The position numbers and the translations under genes are program-made. Source: Lachnoclostridium sp. UBA3262 (GTDB taxonomy: Bacteria; Bacillota; Clostridia; Lachnospirales; Lachnospiraceae). Taken from it: 64,000 nucleotides of DNA. This document shows positions 46,944-56,164 of this stretch, in pieces. Where the stretch lies: NCBI GenBank assembly GCA_002362575.1, contig DEUM01000027.1:8142-72141 (forward strand). Reading direction: 5' to 3'. How positions within the stretch are numbered: the first letter of the stretch is position 1; each line of letters starts with the position of its first letter. The notes below the pieces were generated by a model. That model made no database searches. It was not told the origin of the DNA and saw only the letters and a list, made by a program, of their open reading frames with translations.

Positions 46944-46994
46944 GACAAAGGTGTCAAAAGAGTACGGAAAGTGTACCCTTTTGGCGCTTTTTTT
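46944..46994 (+). promoter_or_regulatory. gltB leader attenuator with alternative hairpins
   Basis: The terminator pairs GTGTCAAAAG-A-GTAC-side bases 46951-46965 with 46973-46987 (one A/C mismatch, G-T pairs) and is followed by seven T (46988-46994). The bases GTGTC can alternatively close a small hairpin with GAC (46944-46946), leaving the hexaloop AAAGGT (46947-46952). That loop has A at position 1 and G at position 4, the pattern known from ANTAR-bound RNAs. The two structures exclude each other. It lies downstream of the promoter, so it can attenuate gltB. Confidence 0.65.
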
Positions 46995-47018
46995 AGTTAG
47001 AAGCAAGGAGGATTTCAG

Positions 47019-50000
47019 ATGAGCAGGTATATAGAAGAAGGGAAAAGAAAGCCGGTTGGAATGTATCATCCGAGCTTTGAGCACGACAACTGCGGTATCG
47101 GTGCTATTGTAAATATTAAGGGTAAGAAGACACACGATACAGTAAAAAATGCGCTGGAAATTGTTGCTAATTTAGAACACCGTGCCGGAAAGGACGGCGA
47201 AGGGAAAACCGGAGACGGCGTGGGAATCCTATTACAGATTTCCCACAAATTTTTCAGCAAGGCAGCGGGAAAGATGGGGATTGACATAGGCGGCGAGCGG
47301 GAATACGGCGTCGGCATGTTCTTCTTTCCACAGGACGAGTTAAAGAGAAATCAGGCAAAGAAGATGTTTGAGACGATTGTGGATAAAGAGGGGCTTGAGT
47401 TTCTCGGCTGGCGTGAGGTACCGATTGCACCGGATATCCTTGGTAAGCGTGCCGTAGAATGTATGCCGTGTATTATGCAGTGTTTTGTGAAAAAGCCAAA
47501 GGATGTAAAAAAAGGTCTAGATTTTGACCGTAAGTTATACATTGCACGCCGTGTTTTTGAGCAGTCAAATGAAAACACTTATGTAGTTTCCTGCTCATCA
47601 AGGACGATTGTGTATAAGGGAATGTTTCTTGTGTCTCAGTTACGGCTGTTCTTTGATGATTTGCAGGATGAGGATTATGAATCTGCGATTGCGATTGTAC
47701 ATTCCCGGTTCTCGACGAATACACAGCCAAGCTGGCAGCGTGCTCATCCAAACCGTTTTATCGTACATAACGGTGAAATCAATACCATCCGGGGTAATGC
47801 TGATAAAATGCTTGCCCGTGAGGAGACGATGGAGTCAGAACAGTTAAAGGGAGAGCTTCATAAGGTGCTTCCGGTCATCAACTCGGAGGGTTCGGATTCT
47901 GCTATGCTCGACAATACATTGGAGTTTCTTGTCATGAGCGGAATGGAACTTCCTCTGGCAGTCATGATTACCATACCGGAGCCATGGGCGAACAACCGTT
48001 ATATCAGCGAAAAGAAAAAAGACTTTTATCAGTATTATGCGACAATGATGGAGCCGTGGGACGGTCCGGCGTCGATTTTGTTCTCTGACGGTGATATGGT
48101 AGGTGCGGTTCTTGACCGGAATGGTCTGCGCCCATCGCGCTATTATATTACGGATGATGACCAGTTGATTTTATCTTCCGAGGTCGGCGTCATGCCAATC
48201 AGTGAAGAACATGTAGTGAAGAAAGACCGTCTGCGTCCGGGGAAAATGCTTCTTGTCGACACGGTAAAGGGGGAGCTTGTAGATGATGATGACTTAAAGG
48301 AAACCTACGCTTCCCGGCAGCCATATGGAGAATGGCTTGACAATTATCTGGTGCAGTTAAAGGATATCCATATTCCAAACCAGAGAGTGGAGCATTATTC
48401 CGTGGAGGAGAGGAGAAAGCTTCAGAAGGCATTTGGTTATACCTATGAGGAAGTAAAAACGTCTATTCTTCCTATGGCAAAGAACGGCGCTGAGCCGATC
48501 GCAGCAATGGGACACGATACCCCGCTTCCGGTACTCAGCCGACAGCCACAGCCGCTTTTTAACTATTTCCGACAGCGGTTTGCGCAGGTAACAAATCCTC
48601 CGATTGACGCAATCCGGGAGGAGGTTGTCACATCCACGTCGGTTTATATCGGCGAGGACGGTAATATTTTACATGAGGAACCGGAAAACTGTCAGGTTCT
48701 TCGTATACAGAATCCGATATTGACAGATACCGACCTTTTGAAAATTAAAAATATGAACGTGCCGGGCTTTAAGGCTGGTGTGATTTCGATTCTCTATTAT
48801 AAAAACACATCGCTGGAAAAGGCGATTGACCGTCTGTATTTAGAGGCGGACCGTGCTTATAAAGACGGTGTGAATGTGTTGATTTTATCTGACAGAGGAG
48901 TGGATGAAAACCATGTGGCGATTCCTTCTCTGCTTGCAGTATCGGCTATGCAGCAGCATTTAGTAAAAACGAAAAAGAGAACAAGGGTGGCGATGATTCT
49001 CGAGAGTGCAGAGCCGAGAGAGGTTCATCATTTTGCGACGCTTCTTGGTTATGGCGCTTGTGCGGTGAATCCTTATCTGGCGCTGGATACGATTAAACGT
49101 CTGATTGACTGCGGCATGCTGGATAAAGATTACTATGCGGCTGTCGACGACTACAATAATGCGGTGCTTCACGGCATTGTAAAGATTGCTTCCAAAATGG
49201 GAATTTCGACGATTCAGTCATATCAGGGTTCCAAGATATTTGAGGCAATCGGAATTTCGAAAGAAGTAATTAACAGCTATTTTACTGACACGGTTTCCCG
49301 TATCGGAGGGATTACCATAAGCGATATTGAAAAGCAGGTGGAAGAACTCCATACAAAGGCGTTTGATCCACTGGAGCTTGGCAATGATACAACTCTGGAT
49401 AGTGTGGGAACTCACAAATCGCGAAGTGGAAAGGAAGAGCACCTCTATAATCCGAAGACCATTCATCTGCTGCAGCAGGCGACGTGGACGGGGAATTATA
49501 AATTGTTTAAGGAGTATTCAAAGGAGATAGATAAGGAAGACCAGTTTATCAACCTGCGCAGTCTTTTAGGCTTTAAATTTCCGAAAAAGGGAATTCCACT
49601 GTCACAGGTAGAAAGTGTAGACAGTATTGTGAAACGGTTTAAGACTGGTGCGATGTCCTACGGCTCAATCTCGCAGGAGGCACATGAAACACTGGCAATT
49701 GCCATGAATAACCTTCATGGAAAGTCAAACAGCGGTGAGGGTGGAGAGAGTCTGGAGCGTCTGACGGTTGGAACGGACGGAAAGAACCGCTGCTCAGCAA
49801 TTAAGCAGGTGGCGTCCGGGCGATTTGGCGTAACGTCACACTATCTGGTCAGTGCAAAGGAAATTCAGATTAAGATGGCGCAGGGAGCAAAGCCGGGAGA
49901 GGGCGGACATCTGCCGGGCGGTAAGGTATATCCATGGATTGCAAAGACAAGGCTTTCCACACCGGGTGTTTCGCTGATATCCCCACCGCCGCACCACGAC

Positions 50001-51572
50001 ATTTATTCGATAGAGGATTTGGCACAGCTCATTTACGATTTAAAGAGTGCGAATACAAAGGCGAGAATATCGGTCAAACTGGTTTCTGAGGCGGGTGTTG
50101 GCACAGTCGCCGCCGGCGTTGCAAAAGCGGGTGCAGGAGTCATTCTGATATCCGGATACGATGGCGGTACAGGAGCTGCGCCGAGAAGTTCGATTCACAA
50201 TGCCGGACTCCCGTGGGAGCTTGGACTTGCCGAGACACACCAGACACTGCTTATGAATGGACTTCGCTCGAAGGTTGTCATTGAGACAGACGGTAAGCTG
50301 ATGACAGGGCGGGATGTTATGGTAGCGGCATTGCTTGGTGCAGAGGAATACGGCTTTGCCACAGCGCCACTTGTTACGATGGGATGCGTGATGATGCGTG
50401 TCTGTAATCTGGATACCTGTCCGGTCGGTGTAGCGACGCAGAATCCGGAGCTTCGGAAACGGTTTAAGGGAAAGCCGGAATATGTAGAGAACTTCATGCG
50501 GTTTATCGCGGAAGAAGTTCGGGAGCTTATGGCAAAGCTTGGTGTGAAAAAGCTGGATGATATTATCGGACATTCCGAGCTTTTGAAAATTCGCGATGAG
50601 GTGGCAGAAGATGACAGGACAGCGAAGCTGGATTTATCACCGATTCTTGACAATCCGTTTGTAAAGGAAAAGAAGCGGATTTATAACGAGAAGGATGCGT
50701 ATAACTTTAAGTTAAATAAAACGATAGATGAAAAGATTTTCTTGAAAAAATTTGAAAAAGCGCTGGAGACCGGGGAAAAGGCAAAGATTCGTGTAAAGGT
50801 ATCGAATATTGACCGGGCGCTGGGAACGATACTCGGCTCAGAGATTACTGAAAAGCTGGGCGACGACGTTCCGCAGGATACATTTTCCATTGAGTGTACG
50901 GGAAGCGGCGGGCAGAGCTTCGGGGCATTTATTCCGAAAGGACTGACACTGGAGCTGATTGGTGACAGCAATGATTATTTTGGAAAGGGGCTGTCCGGTG
51001 GAAAGCTGATTGTATATCCGCCAAAGGATGTCCAGTATAAACCGGAGGAGAATATTGTTATTGGTAATGTGGCACTGTACGGTGCGACAAGTGGGGAGGC
51101 GTACATTAACGGAGTTGCCGGAGAACGGTTCTGCGTGCGAAATTCCGGCGCCAATGCGGTTGTCGAGGGCGTTGGCGACCATGGATGCGAATACATGACG
51201 GGCGGCTGTGTCGTCATACTGGGACAGACAGGGAAAAACTTTGCAGCCGGCATGAGCGGAGGTATCGCATATGTGCTGGATGAAAACAGCGACCTTTACC
51301 TGAAGTTAAATAAAGAACTGGTATCCTCCAATGCAGTGACCGATAAGTATGACGTAATGCAGTTAAAGGACATGATTCGGGCTCATGTAGAAGCGACAAA
51401 CTCAGAAAGAGGAATTGAAATTCTTGAGCATTTTAGTGAATATCTGCCAAAGTTTAAGAAAATTATTCCGCATGACTATCAGGCAATGCTTCAGAGGATT
51501 GCCAAGATGGAAGAAAAGGGTATGAGTAACGAACAGGCGCAGATTGAAGCATTTTATCAGTTAAAAAAGTAG
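47019..51572 (+). CDS. gltB: Glutamate synthase large subunit
   Basis: A 1517-residue subunit that moves the amide nitrogen of glutamine to 2-oxoglutarate. A 24-residue propeptide precedes the catalytic Cys25 (DNCGIG); the amidotransferase domain spans about 25-430, the central domain about 460-750, the FMN-binding synthase domain about 790-1190 and the GXGXG helix domain about 1240-1440. Cysteines for the 3Fe-4S cluster are in CVMMRVCNLDTCPVG. AAGGAGG precedes the ATG. It starts 24 bases after the leader terminator and is followed by gltD. Confidence 0.96.
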   Translation: MSRYIEEGKRKPVGMYHPSFEHDNCGIGAIVNIKGKKTHDTVKNALEIVANLEHRAGKDGEGKTGDGVGILLQISHKFFSKAAGKMGIDIGGEREYGVGMFFFPQDELKRNQAKKMFETIVDKEGLEFLGWREVPIAPDILGKRAVECMPCIMQCFVKKPKDVKKGLDFDRKLYIARRVFEQSNENTYVVSCSSRTIVYKGMFLVSQLRLFFDDLQDEDYESAIAIVHSRFSTNTQPSWQRAHPNRFIVHNGEINTIRGNADKMLAREETMESEQLKGELHKVLPVINSEGSDSAMLDNTLEFLVMSGMELPLAVMITIPEPWANNRYISEKKKDFYQYYATMMEPWDGPASILFSDGDMVGAVLDRNGLRPSRYYITDDDQLILSSEVGVMPISEEHVVKKDRLRPGKMLLVDTVKGELVDDDDLKETYASRQPYGEWLDNYLVQLKDIHIPNQRVEHYSVEERRKLQKAFGYTYEEVKTSILPMAKNGAEPIAAMGHDTPLPVLSRQPQPLFNYFRQRFAQVTNPPIDAIREEVVTSTSVYIGEDGNILHEEPENCQVLRIQNPILTDTDLLKIKNMNVPGFKAGVISILYYKNTSLEKAIDRLYLEADRAYKDGVNVLILSDRGVDENHVAIPSLLAVSAMQQHLVKTKKRTRVAMILESAEPREVHHFATLLGYGACAVNPYLALDTIKRLIDCGMLDKDYYAAVDDYNNAVLHGIVKIASKMGISTIQSYQGSKIFEAIGISKEVINSYFTDTVSRIGGITISDIEKQVEELHTKAFDPLELGNDTTLDSVGTHKSRSGKEEHLYNPKTIHLLQQATWTGNYKLFKEYSKEIDKEDQFINLRSLLGFKFPKKGIPLSQVESVDSIVKRFKTGAMSYGSISQEAHETLAIAMNNLHGKSNSGEGGESLERLTVGTDGKNRCSAIKQVASGRFGVTSHYLVSAKEIQIKMAQGAKPGEGGHLPGGKVYPWIAKTRLSTPGVSLISPPPHHDIYSIEDLAQLIYDLKSANTKARISVKLVSEAGVGTVAAGVAKAGAGVILISGYDGGTGAAPRSSIHNAGLPWELGLAETHQTLLMNGLRSKVVIETDGKLMTGRDVMVAALLGAEEYGFATAPLVTMGCVMMRVCNLDTCPVGVATQNPELRKRFKGKPEYVENFMRFIAEEVRELMAKLGVKKLDDIIGHSELLKIRDEVAEDDRTAKLDLSPILDNPFVKEKKRIYNEKDAYNFKLNKTIDEKIFLKKFEKALETGEKAKIRVKVSNIDRALGTILGSEITEKLGDDVPQDTFSIECTGSGGQSFGAFIPKGLTLELIGDSNDYFGKGLSGGKLIVYPPKDVQYKPEENIVIGNVALYGATSGEAYINGVAGERFCVRNSGANAVVEGVGDHGCEYMTGGCVVILGQTGKNFAAGMSGGIAYVLDENSDLYLKLNKELVSSNAVTDKYDVMQLKDMIRAHVEATNSERGIEILEHFSEYLPKFKKIIPHDYQAMLQRIAKMEEKGMSNEQAQIEAFYQLKK

Positions 51573-51587
51573 AAAGGATGGAATACT

Positions 51588-53069
51588 ATGGGTAAACCGA
51601 CTGGCTTTTTAGATTATGAGCGGCAGGCGAATACAGAAATACCGCCGCTTGAACGAATTAAAAATTTTGAAGAATTTCATGTACCAATGGGTGAGGAGGA
51701 ACGGCGTGTACAGGCGTCCCGATGTATGGAATGTGGAGTTCCGTTCTGTCAGTCCGGCATGATGATTGGCGGCATGGCTTCCGGCTGTCCGCTGAACAAT
51801 ATGTGTCCGGAATGGAATGATTTGCTGTATATTGGCAGCTATGAACAGGCATTGGGAAGGCTGTTAAAGACGAATAATTTTCCGGAATTTACTTCCCGCG
51901 TCTGTCCGGCACCGTGTGAGGCGGCATGTACCTGCGGACTGAATGATTCTCCGGTTACGATTAAAGAAAATGAAAATGCAATTATTGAATATGGATATGA
52001 AAATGGGCTGATGGAGCCTCAGCCGCCGAAGGTCAGAACAGGTAAAAAGGTAGCGATTGTCGGTTCCGGGCCTTCCGGTCTTGCCGCTGCAGACCAGCTG
52101 AATAAACGCGGACACAGTGTAACGGTATTTGAGAGGGAGGATTATCCGGGCGGACTGCTTATGTATGGCATCCCGAATATGAAACTTGACAAATCTGTAA
52201 TTGAACGTAAAATAAAAGTAATGGAAGCGGAGGGCGTTGTCTTTAAGACAAACGTGAATGTCGGCGTTGATATCAAGGCGGAAACGCTTCGAAAGGAGTA
52301 TGACAGGGTAATTCTGACGTGCGGTGCTTCGAATCCAAGAGACATTAAAGCACCGGGAAGGGATGCAAAGGGAATTTATTTTGCCGTTGATTATTTAAAG
52401 CGCGTCACAAAGCATCTCCGAAACCCGGAGTACAAAGACTATATTGACACAAAAGGAAAAAATGTTCTAGTCATCGGAGGCGGTGATACAGGAAACGATT
52501 GTGTCGGTTCTTCCATACGGCAAGGGGCAAAGAGTGTAGTCCAGCTTGAGATGATGCCAGAGCCTCCAAAGGGGCGTGCCGATGACAATCCGTGGCCGGA
52601 GTGGCCGAAGGTGTTAAAAACCGATTATGGCCAGCAGGAAGCGATTGCCGTATTTGGCAGTGATCCGCGTATTTATGAAACTACGGTTAAGGAGTTCATA
52701 AAGGATAAGGCGGGAAATGTAAAGCAAGTGGTATGCGTGAAGCTGGACTGGAAAAAGGATGAAAAGACAGGGCGCATGTCGATGAGTGAGATTCCGGGAA
52801 GTGAGTATGTTCTGGATGTGGACTTTGTATTTATTGCAGCTGGTTTCCTTGGCTCGGAAGAATATGTGACGAAGGACTTTGGCGTTTCCCTGACAGAGCG
52901 CACGAATGTACAGACGAAACAGGGGCAGTATAGTACAAGCGAAGCCGGCGTTTTTACTGCCGGTGACATGCATCGAGGTCAGTCCCTTGTTGTATGGGCC
53001 ATTCGTGAAGGACGCGAGGCGGCGAAAGAAGTAGATAAGGATTTGATGGGGTATACGAACCTGAATTAG
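51588..53069 (+). CDS. gltD: Glutamate synthase small subunit (NAD(P)H-dependent)
   Basis: A 493-residue flavoprotein that feeds electrons from NAD(P)H to GltB. The N-terminal ferredoxin-like region has cysteines in CMECGVPFCQSG and CPAPCEAACTCG; FAD and NAD(P)H sites are VAIVGSGPSGLAAA and VLVIGGGDTGNDC. It lies 15 bases after gltB. Length and motifs are standard. Confidence 0.96.
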   Translation: MGKPTGFLDYERQANTEIPPLERIKNFEEFHVPMGEEERRVQASRCMECGVPFCQSGMMIGGMASGCPLNNMCPEWNDLLYIGSYEQALGRLLKTNNFPEFTSRVCPAPCEAACTCGLNDSPVTIKENENAIIEYGYENGLMEPQPPKVRTGKKVAIVGSGPSGLAAADQLNKRGHSVTVFEREDYPGGLLMYGIPNMKLDKSVIERKIKVMEAEGVVFKTNVNVGVDIKAETLRKEYDRVILTCGASNPRDIKAPGRDAKGIYFAVDYLKRVTKHLRNPEYKDYIDTKGKNVLVIGGGDTGNDCVGSSIRQGAKSVVQLEMMPEPPKGRADDNPWPEWPKVLKTDYGQQEAIAVFGSDPRIYETTVKEFIKDKAGNVKQVVCVKLDWKKDEKTGRMSMSEIPGSEYVLDVDFVFIAAGFLGSEEYVTKDFGVSLTERTNVQTKQGQYSTSEAGVFTAGDMHRGQSLVVWAIREGREAAKEVDKDLMGYTNLN

Positions 53070-53088
53070 CTTTTGGATGAAAGTATTT

Positions 53089-53120
53089 CCGGCGGTGCTT
53101 GTTGGGCACCGTCGGTTTTT
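53089..53120 (+). terminator. Intrinsic terminator between gltD and the glnA-like gene
   Basis: CCGGCGGTGC (53089-53098) pairs with GCACCGTCGG (53106-53115) around a 7-nt loop, with one G-T pair, followed by five T (53116-53120). No promoter is evident between it and the glnA-like start at 53141, so it should set the amount of read-through into the glnA-like and ANTAR genes. Confidence 0.75.
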
Positions 53121-53140
53121 GAGGAAAGGAGAACGATACT

Positions 53141-54454
53141 ATGACACATTTTACGAGGGAAGATATTATCCGGATGGTCGAGGAGGAGGACGTAGAATTT
53201 ATCCGGCTACAGTTTGTCGATACATTTGGCAATCTGAAAAATATGGCGGTTACGTCTAGACAGATAGACGAGGTACTGGATAACCGATGTACGTTTGACG
53301 GCGCTGCGATAAAGGGCTTTAACACAACGGATGTAGATGAGCTTGTGCTTGTGCCGGATTTAGATTCCTTTGCCATCTTCCCATGGCGTCCGCAGAGAGG
53401 GCGTGTGGCAAGGTTTATCTGTGATGTGCAGCATCCGGACGGCACGCCGTTTATAGCAGATTCCAGACATATTTTGTGCGAGGAAATTAAAAAAGCGGCA
53501 GAGGAAGGCTATACTTTGCAGGTAGGACCGGAATCGGAATTTTTCCTGTTTGATACGGCGGAAGACGGTTCTCCGACGACAGAAACCGGGGAAAAGGGAA
53601 GCTTTTTTGATATAGGGCCTGTCGATATGGGAGAAAACGCAAGAAGGGATATTGTGCTCTCGCTGGAGGAGATGGGACTTGACATTAAATCTTCTTATCA
53701 CTCAAATGAGAGTGCACAGCATCATATTGCCCTTGGGTTTGCCGATGGGCTTCAGGCGGCAGATAACGTCATGACGTATAAGCTGGCTGTCCGTACCGTG
53801 GCAAAAAGGCATGGTCTTCACGCTACCTTCATGCCAAAGCCGAATTATGGAAAGAAGGGTTCCGGCATGTTCTTCCATATGTTTTTGTGTAAGGACGGGA
53901 AAAATATTTTTGGCGATTCGGGGGATGAACATGGGTTAAGCAAGGAGGCCTATTATTTTATGGCAGGTATTATGCGCCATATTAAGGGTATGACGTTAAT
54001 CAATAACCCGATTATCAATTCCTATAAACGGCTGGTGCCGGGGTATAACGCACCTGTCAATATTAGCTGGTCAAGGAAGAACCGTACCCCGCTGATGCGG
54101 ATTACAAGCACCGGAGTTTTTGGGCCGCGCATTGTCCTGCAGAGTCCGGACGGCGCCTGCAACCCATATCTTGTCCTTGCCGGATGTCTGGCTGCCGGAC
54201 TGGAGGGCATCCGAAATCAGATTGAGCCTCCTGCCAGTCTGGATGAAATGACAGAGGACAATGACATAGATTTTGATATTCTGCCACGCACTCTTATGGA
54301 ATCCATCCAGAAATTTGAGCAGGACAGTTTTCTTCAAAATGTTTACGGAGAACAGTTGTCACAGATTCTGATTTCCAAGAAAAAAGATGAGTGGAATCAG
54401 TTTTGCGAACAGGTAACTGCGTGGGAAGTCGAGAAATATCTGGACCGGATTTAG
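53141..54454 (+). CDS. Glutamine-synthetase-like protein lacking catalytic residues (probable pseudoenzyme)
   Basis: A 437-residue protein that aligns end to end with glutamine synthetase I without gaps or frameshift. By recalled alignment to the Bacillus and Salmonella enzymes, E131 and E133 are kept, but the other metal and catalytic residues are changed: S188 and H195 replace the two Glu of HHEVAPGQHE, F244 replaces the His of GSGMH, N303 replaces the catalytic Glu of GYEAP, V332 and Q334 replace Glu and Arg of RVEVR. FDGSS reads FDGAA. It should not make glutamine. A ligand-sensing or regulatory role is inferred from its ANTAR neighbour. Confidence 0.85.
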   Translation: MTHFTREDIIRMVEEEDVEFIRLQFVDTFGNLKNMAVTSRQIDEVLDNRCTFDGAAIKGFNTTDVDELVLVPDLDSFAIFPWRPQRGRVARFICDVQHPDGTPFIADSRHILCEEIKKAAEEGYTLQVGPESEFFLFDTAEDGSPTTETGEKGSFFDIGPVDMGENARRDIVLSLEEMGLDIKSSYHSNESAQHHIALGFADGLQAADNVMTYKLAVRTVAKRHGLHATFMPKPNYGKKGSGMFFHMFLCKDGKNIFGDSGDEHGLSKEAYYFMAGIMRHIKGMTLINNPIINSYKRLVPGYNAPVNISWSRKNRTPLMRITSTGVFGPRIVLQSPDGACNPYLVLAGCLAAGLEGIRNQIEPPASLDEMTEDNDIDFDILPRTLMESIQKFEQDSFLQNVYGEQLSQILISKKKDEWNQFCEQVTAWEVEKYLDRI

Positions 54455-54461
54455 AGGTAAG

Positions 54462-55019
54462 GTGAGAATCATAGTACGGATTATAATTGCATTTTCTAAA
54501 TTGGAGGATGCAAAAAAAATAAAAAATGTTTTGAACCGCCACGGATATGATGATATACTGGCATGTAACAGTGCATCTCAGGCCATTGCAGAAGCGAATG
54601 AAAGTGACTGCGGCATTGTGCTGTGCGGATACCGTCTGCCCGATATGTATTATCTGGAGTTGTATGGCTATCTGCCAAGAGAATTTTCGATGCTTCTGAT
54701 AGCCTCTCCTGCCAAGATACAGGAATGTGAGAGCGGAAATATTATGTGTCTTTCTATGCCCTTTCATTCTCATGAGCTGGTTAGTACGATAGAAACCATG
54801 ATACTGAATCTGACCGGAACAGGGCGGAGGATAAAAAGAGGACAGGCAAGAAAACGCTCGGAAAAGGAGCAGAAGACAATTGAAAAAGCAAAAACGCTTT
54901 TAATGGAGCGAAACCATCTGTCGGAGAGTGAAGCACATAAATATATACAGAAGTTAAGTATGGATAGTGGAAATACGCTTGTAGAGACGGCAGAAATGCT
55001 GTTAGCGTTTGACGAATAG
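54462..55019 (+). CDS. ANTAR-domain RNA-binding antiterminator with degenerate receiver domain
   Basis: A 185-residue protein. The first 120 residues resemble a response-regulator receiver, but the acidic pocket is absent (AFSKLED), the phospho-acceptor position in VLCGYRLPD is G56, and the usual KPF reads MPF. Residues about 133-185 form an ANTAR domain (KAKTLLMERNHLSESEAHKY, then SMDSGNTLVETAEMLL). ANTAR proteins bind paired hairpins in mRNA leaders and prevent termination. Phosphorylation control is not possible here. It begins eight bases after the glnA-like gene, from a GTG. Confidence 0.88.
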   Translation: MRIIVRIIIAFSKLEDAKKIKNVLNRHGYDDILACNSASQAIAEANESDCGIVLCGYRLPDMYYLELYGYLPREFSMLLIASPAKIQECESGNIMCLSMPFHSHELVSTIETMILNLTGTGRRIKRGQARKRSEKEQKTIEKAKTLLMERNHLSESEAHKYIQKLSMDSGNTLVETAEMLLAFDE

Positions 55020-55049
55020 AGCTCCCTTGAGGGGGAAAAGGAGGATAGT

Positions 55050-56150
55050 GTGAAAATGGAGGCATATCTAATACTGGAGGACGGAACAAAGTTTACCGGT
55101 AAGAGCATAGGAAGTACAAGGGAGGTAATCAGTGAGATTGTTTTCAATACTTCCATGACCGGCTATCTTGAGGTGCTGACAGATCCGAGCTATGCAGGAC
55201 AGGCAGTTGTCATGACCTATCCGCTGATCGGGAACTACGGTATCTGCCGAAAGGATATGGAAGGGAAGGTTTCTCATACGGATGGCTTTATTGTCCGGGA
55301 ACTGTCAAGGCTTGCCAGTAATTTTCGCAATGAACAGAGTGTGCAGGATTTTCTTATAGAACAGGATATTCCCGGAATCGAGGGGATTGACACAAGGGCT
55401 CTTACAAAAATTTTGCGGGAAAAGGGTACGATGAACGGAATGATAACGACGAAGGAGCCTTCGGATATGGAGTCCGTTCTGGAAAAAATCAAAGAATATA
55501 AAGTCCGGGGTGTTGTCCGTAAAGTGACAACAACAGAAGTAATATCTTATAAGCCGGGTGATTTAGATACGGATAGCAACGTTCCGGCGACAAAGAAGGT
55601 TGCTATTCTTGACGTTGGGACAAAGTTTAATATTGCCAGATGTTTGCTAAAGAGGGGCTGTGAGGTAACCATTTTTCCGTCTTACACACAGGCAGAGGAA
55701 ATGTTAGCTATACATCCGGACGGCATTATGCTGACGAACGGACCGGGTGATCCGAAGGAGTGTACGGAGGTTATTTCGGAGTTAAAGAAGCTGTATCAAT
55801 CGGATATACCAATTTTTGCTATCTGTCTCGGACACCAGCTTATGGCACTGGCAAATGGATGCGACACGGAGAAGATGAAATATGGACACCGGGGAGCAAA
55901 TCATCCGGTAAAGGATGTAGAGACCGGGCGGGTATATATTTCCTCACAGAATCATGGGTATGTGGTAAAGGCAGAGTCCGTTCCGGAGGAAATCGCAGAG
56001 ACGGCCTTTGTCAATGTCAATGACGGAACAGTGGAGGGGCTGAAGTACAAGAATAAAAAGATTTTTACTGTTCAGTTTCACCCGGAGGCATGTGCGGGGC
56101 CGAAAGATTCGGAAGTGCTGTTTGAGCGGTTTATCAAGATGATGGAGTAG
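55050..56150 (+). CDS. carA: Carbamoyl phosphate synthase small subunit
   Basis: A 366-residue glutaminase subunit that supplies ammonia for carbamoyl phosphate. The N-terminal domain begins AYLILEDGTKFTGKSIG; the amidotransferase has nucleophile C259 in ICLGHQLM and FHPEA. AGGAGG lies five bases before GTG 55050; ATG 55056 is the alternative. It shares its glutamine substrate with GltB and sits in the same cluster. Confidence 0.95.
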   Translation: MKMEAYLILEDGTKFTGKSIGSTREVISEIVFNTSMTGYLEVLTDPSYAGQAVVMTYPLIGNYGICRKDMEGKVSHTDGFIVRELSRLASNFRNEQSVQDFLIEQDIPGIEGIDTRALTKILREKGTMNGMITTKEPSDMESVLEKIKEYKVRGVVRKVTTTEVISYKPGDLDTDSNVPATKKVAILDVGTKFNIARCLLKRGCEVTIFPSYTQAEEMLAIHPDGIMLTNGPGDPKECTEVISELKKLYQSDIPIFAICLGHQLMALANGCDTEKMKYGHRGANHPVKDVETGRVYISSQNHGYVVKAESVPEEIAETAFVNVNDGTVEGLKYKNKKIFTVQFHPEACAGPKDSEVLFERFIKMME

Positions 56151-56164
56151 GAATGGAGGAAAAA

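Noticed and set aside
46937..47018. T-box or large riboswitch upstream of gltB
   Set aside because: Only about 50 bases lie between the likely transcription start and the end of the terminator, too short for a T-box, and no T-box sequence is present.
53141..54454. Sequencing error or decaying pseudogene as an explanation for the missing glutamine synthetase residues
   Set aside because: The changed positions are separate substitutions spread along an uninterrupted 437-codon frame, and the surrounding motifs are well kept. Frameshift errors would scramble stretches rather than single residues.
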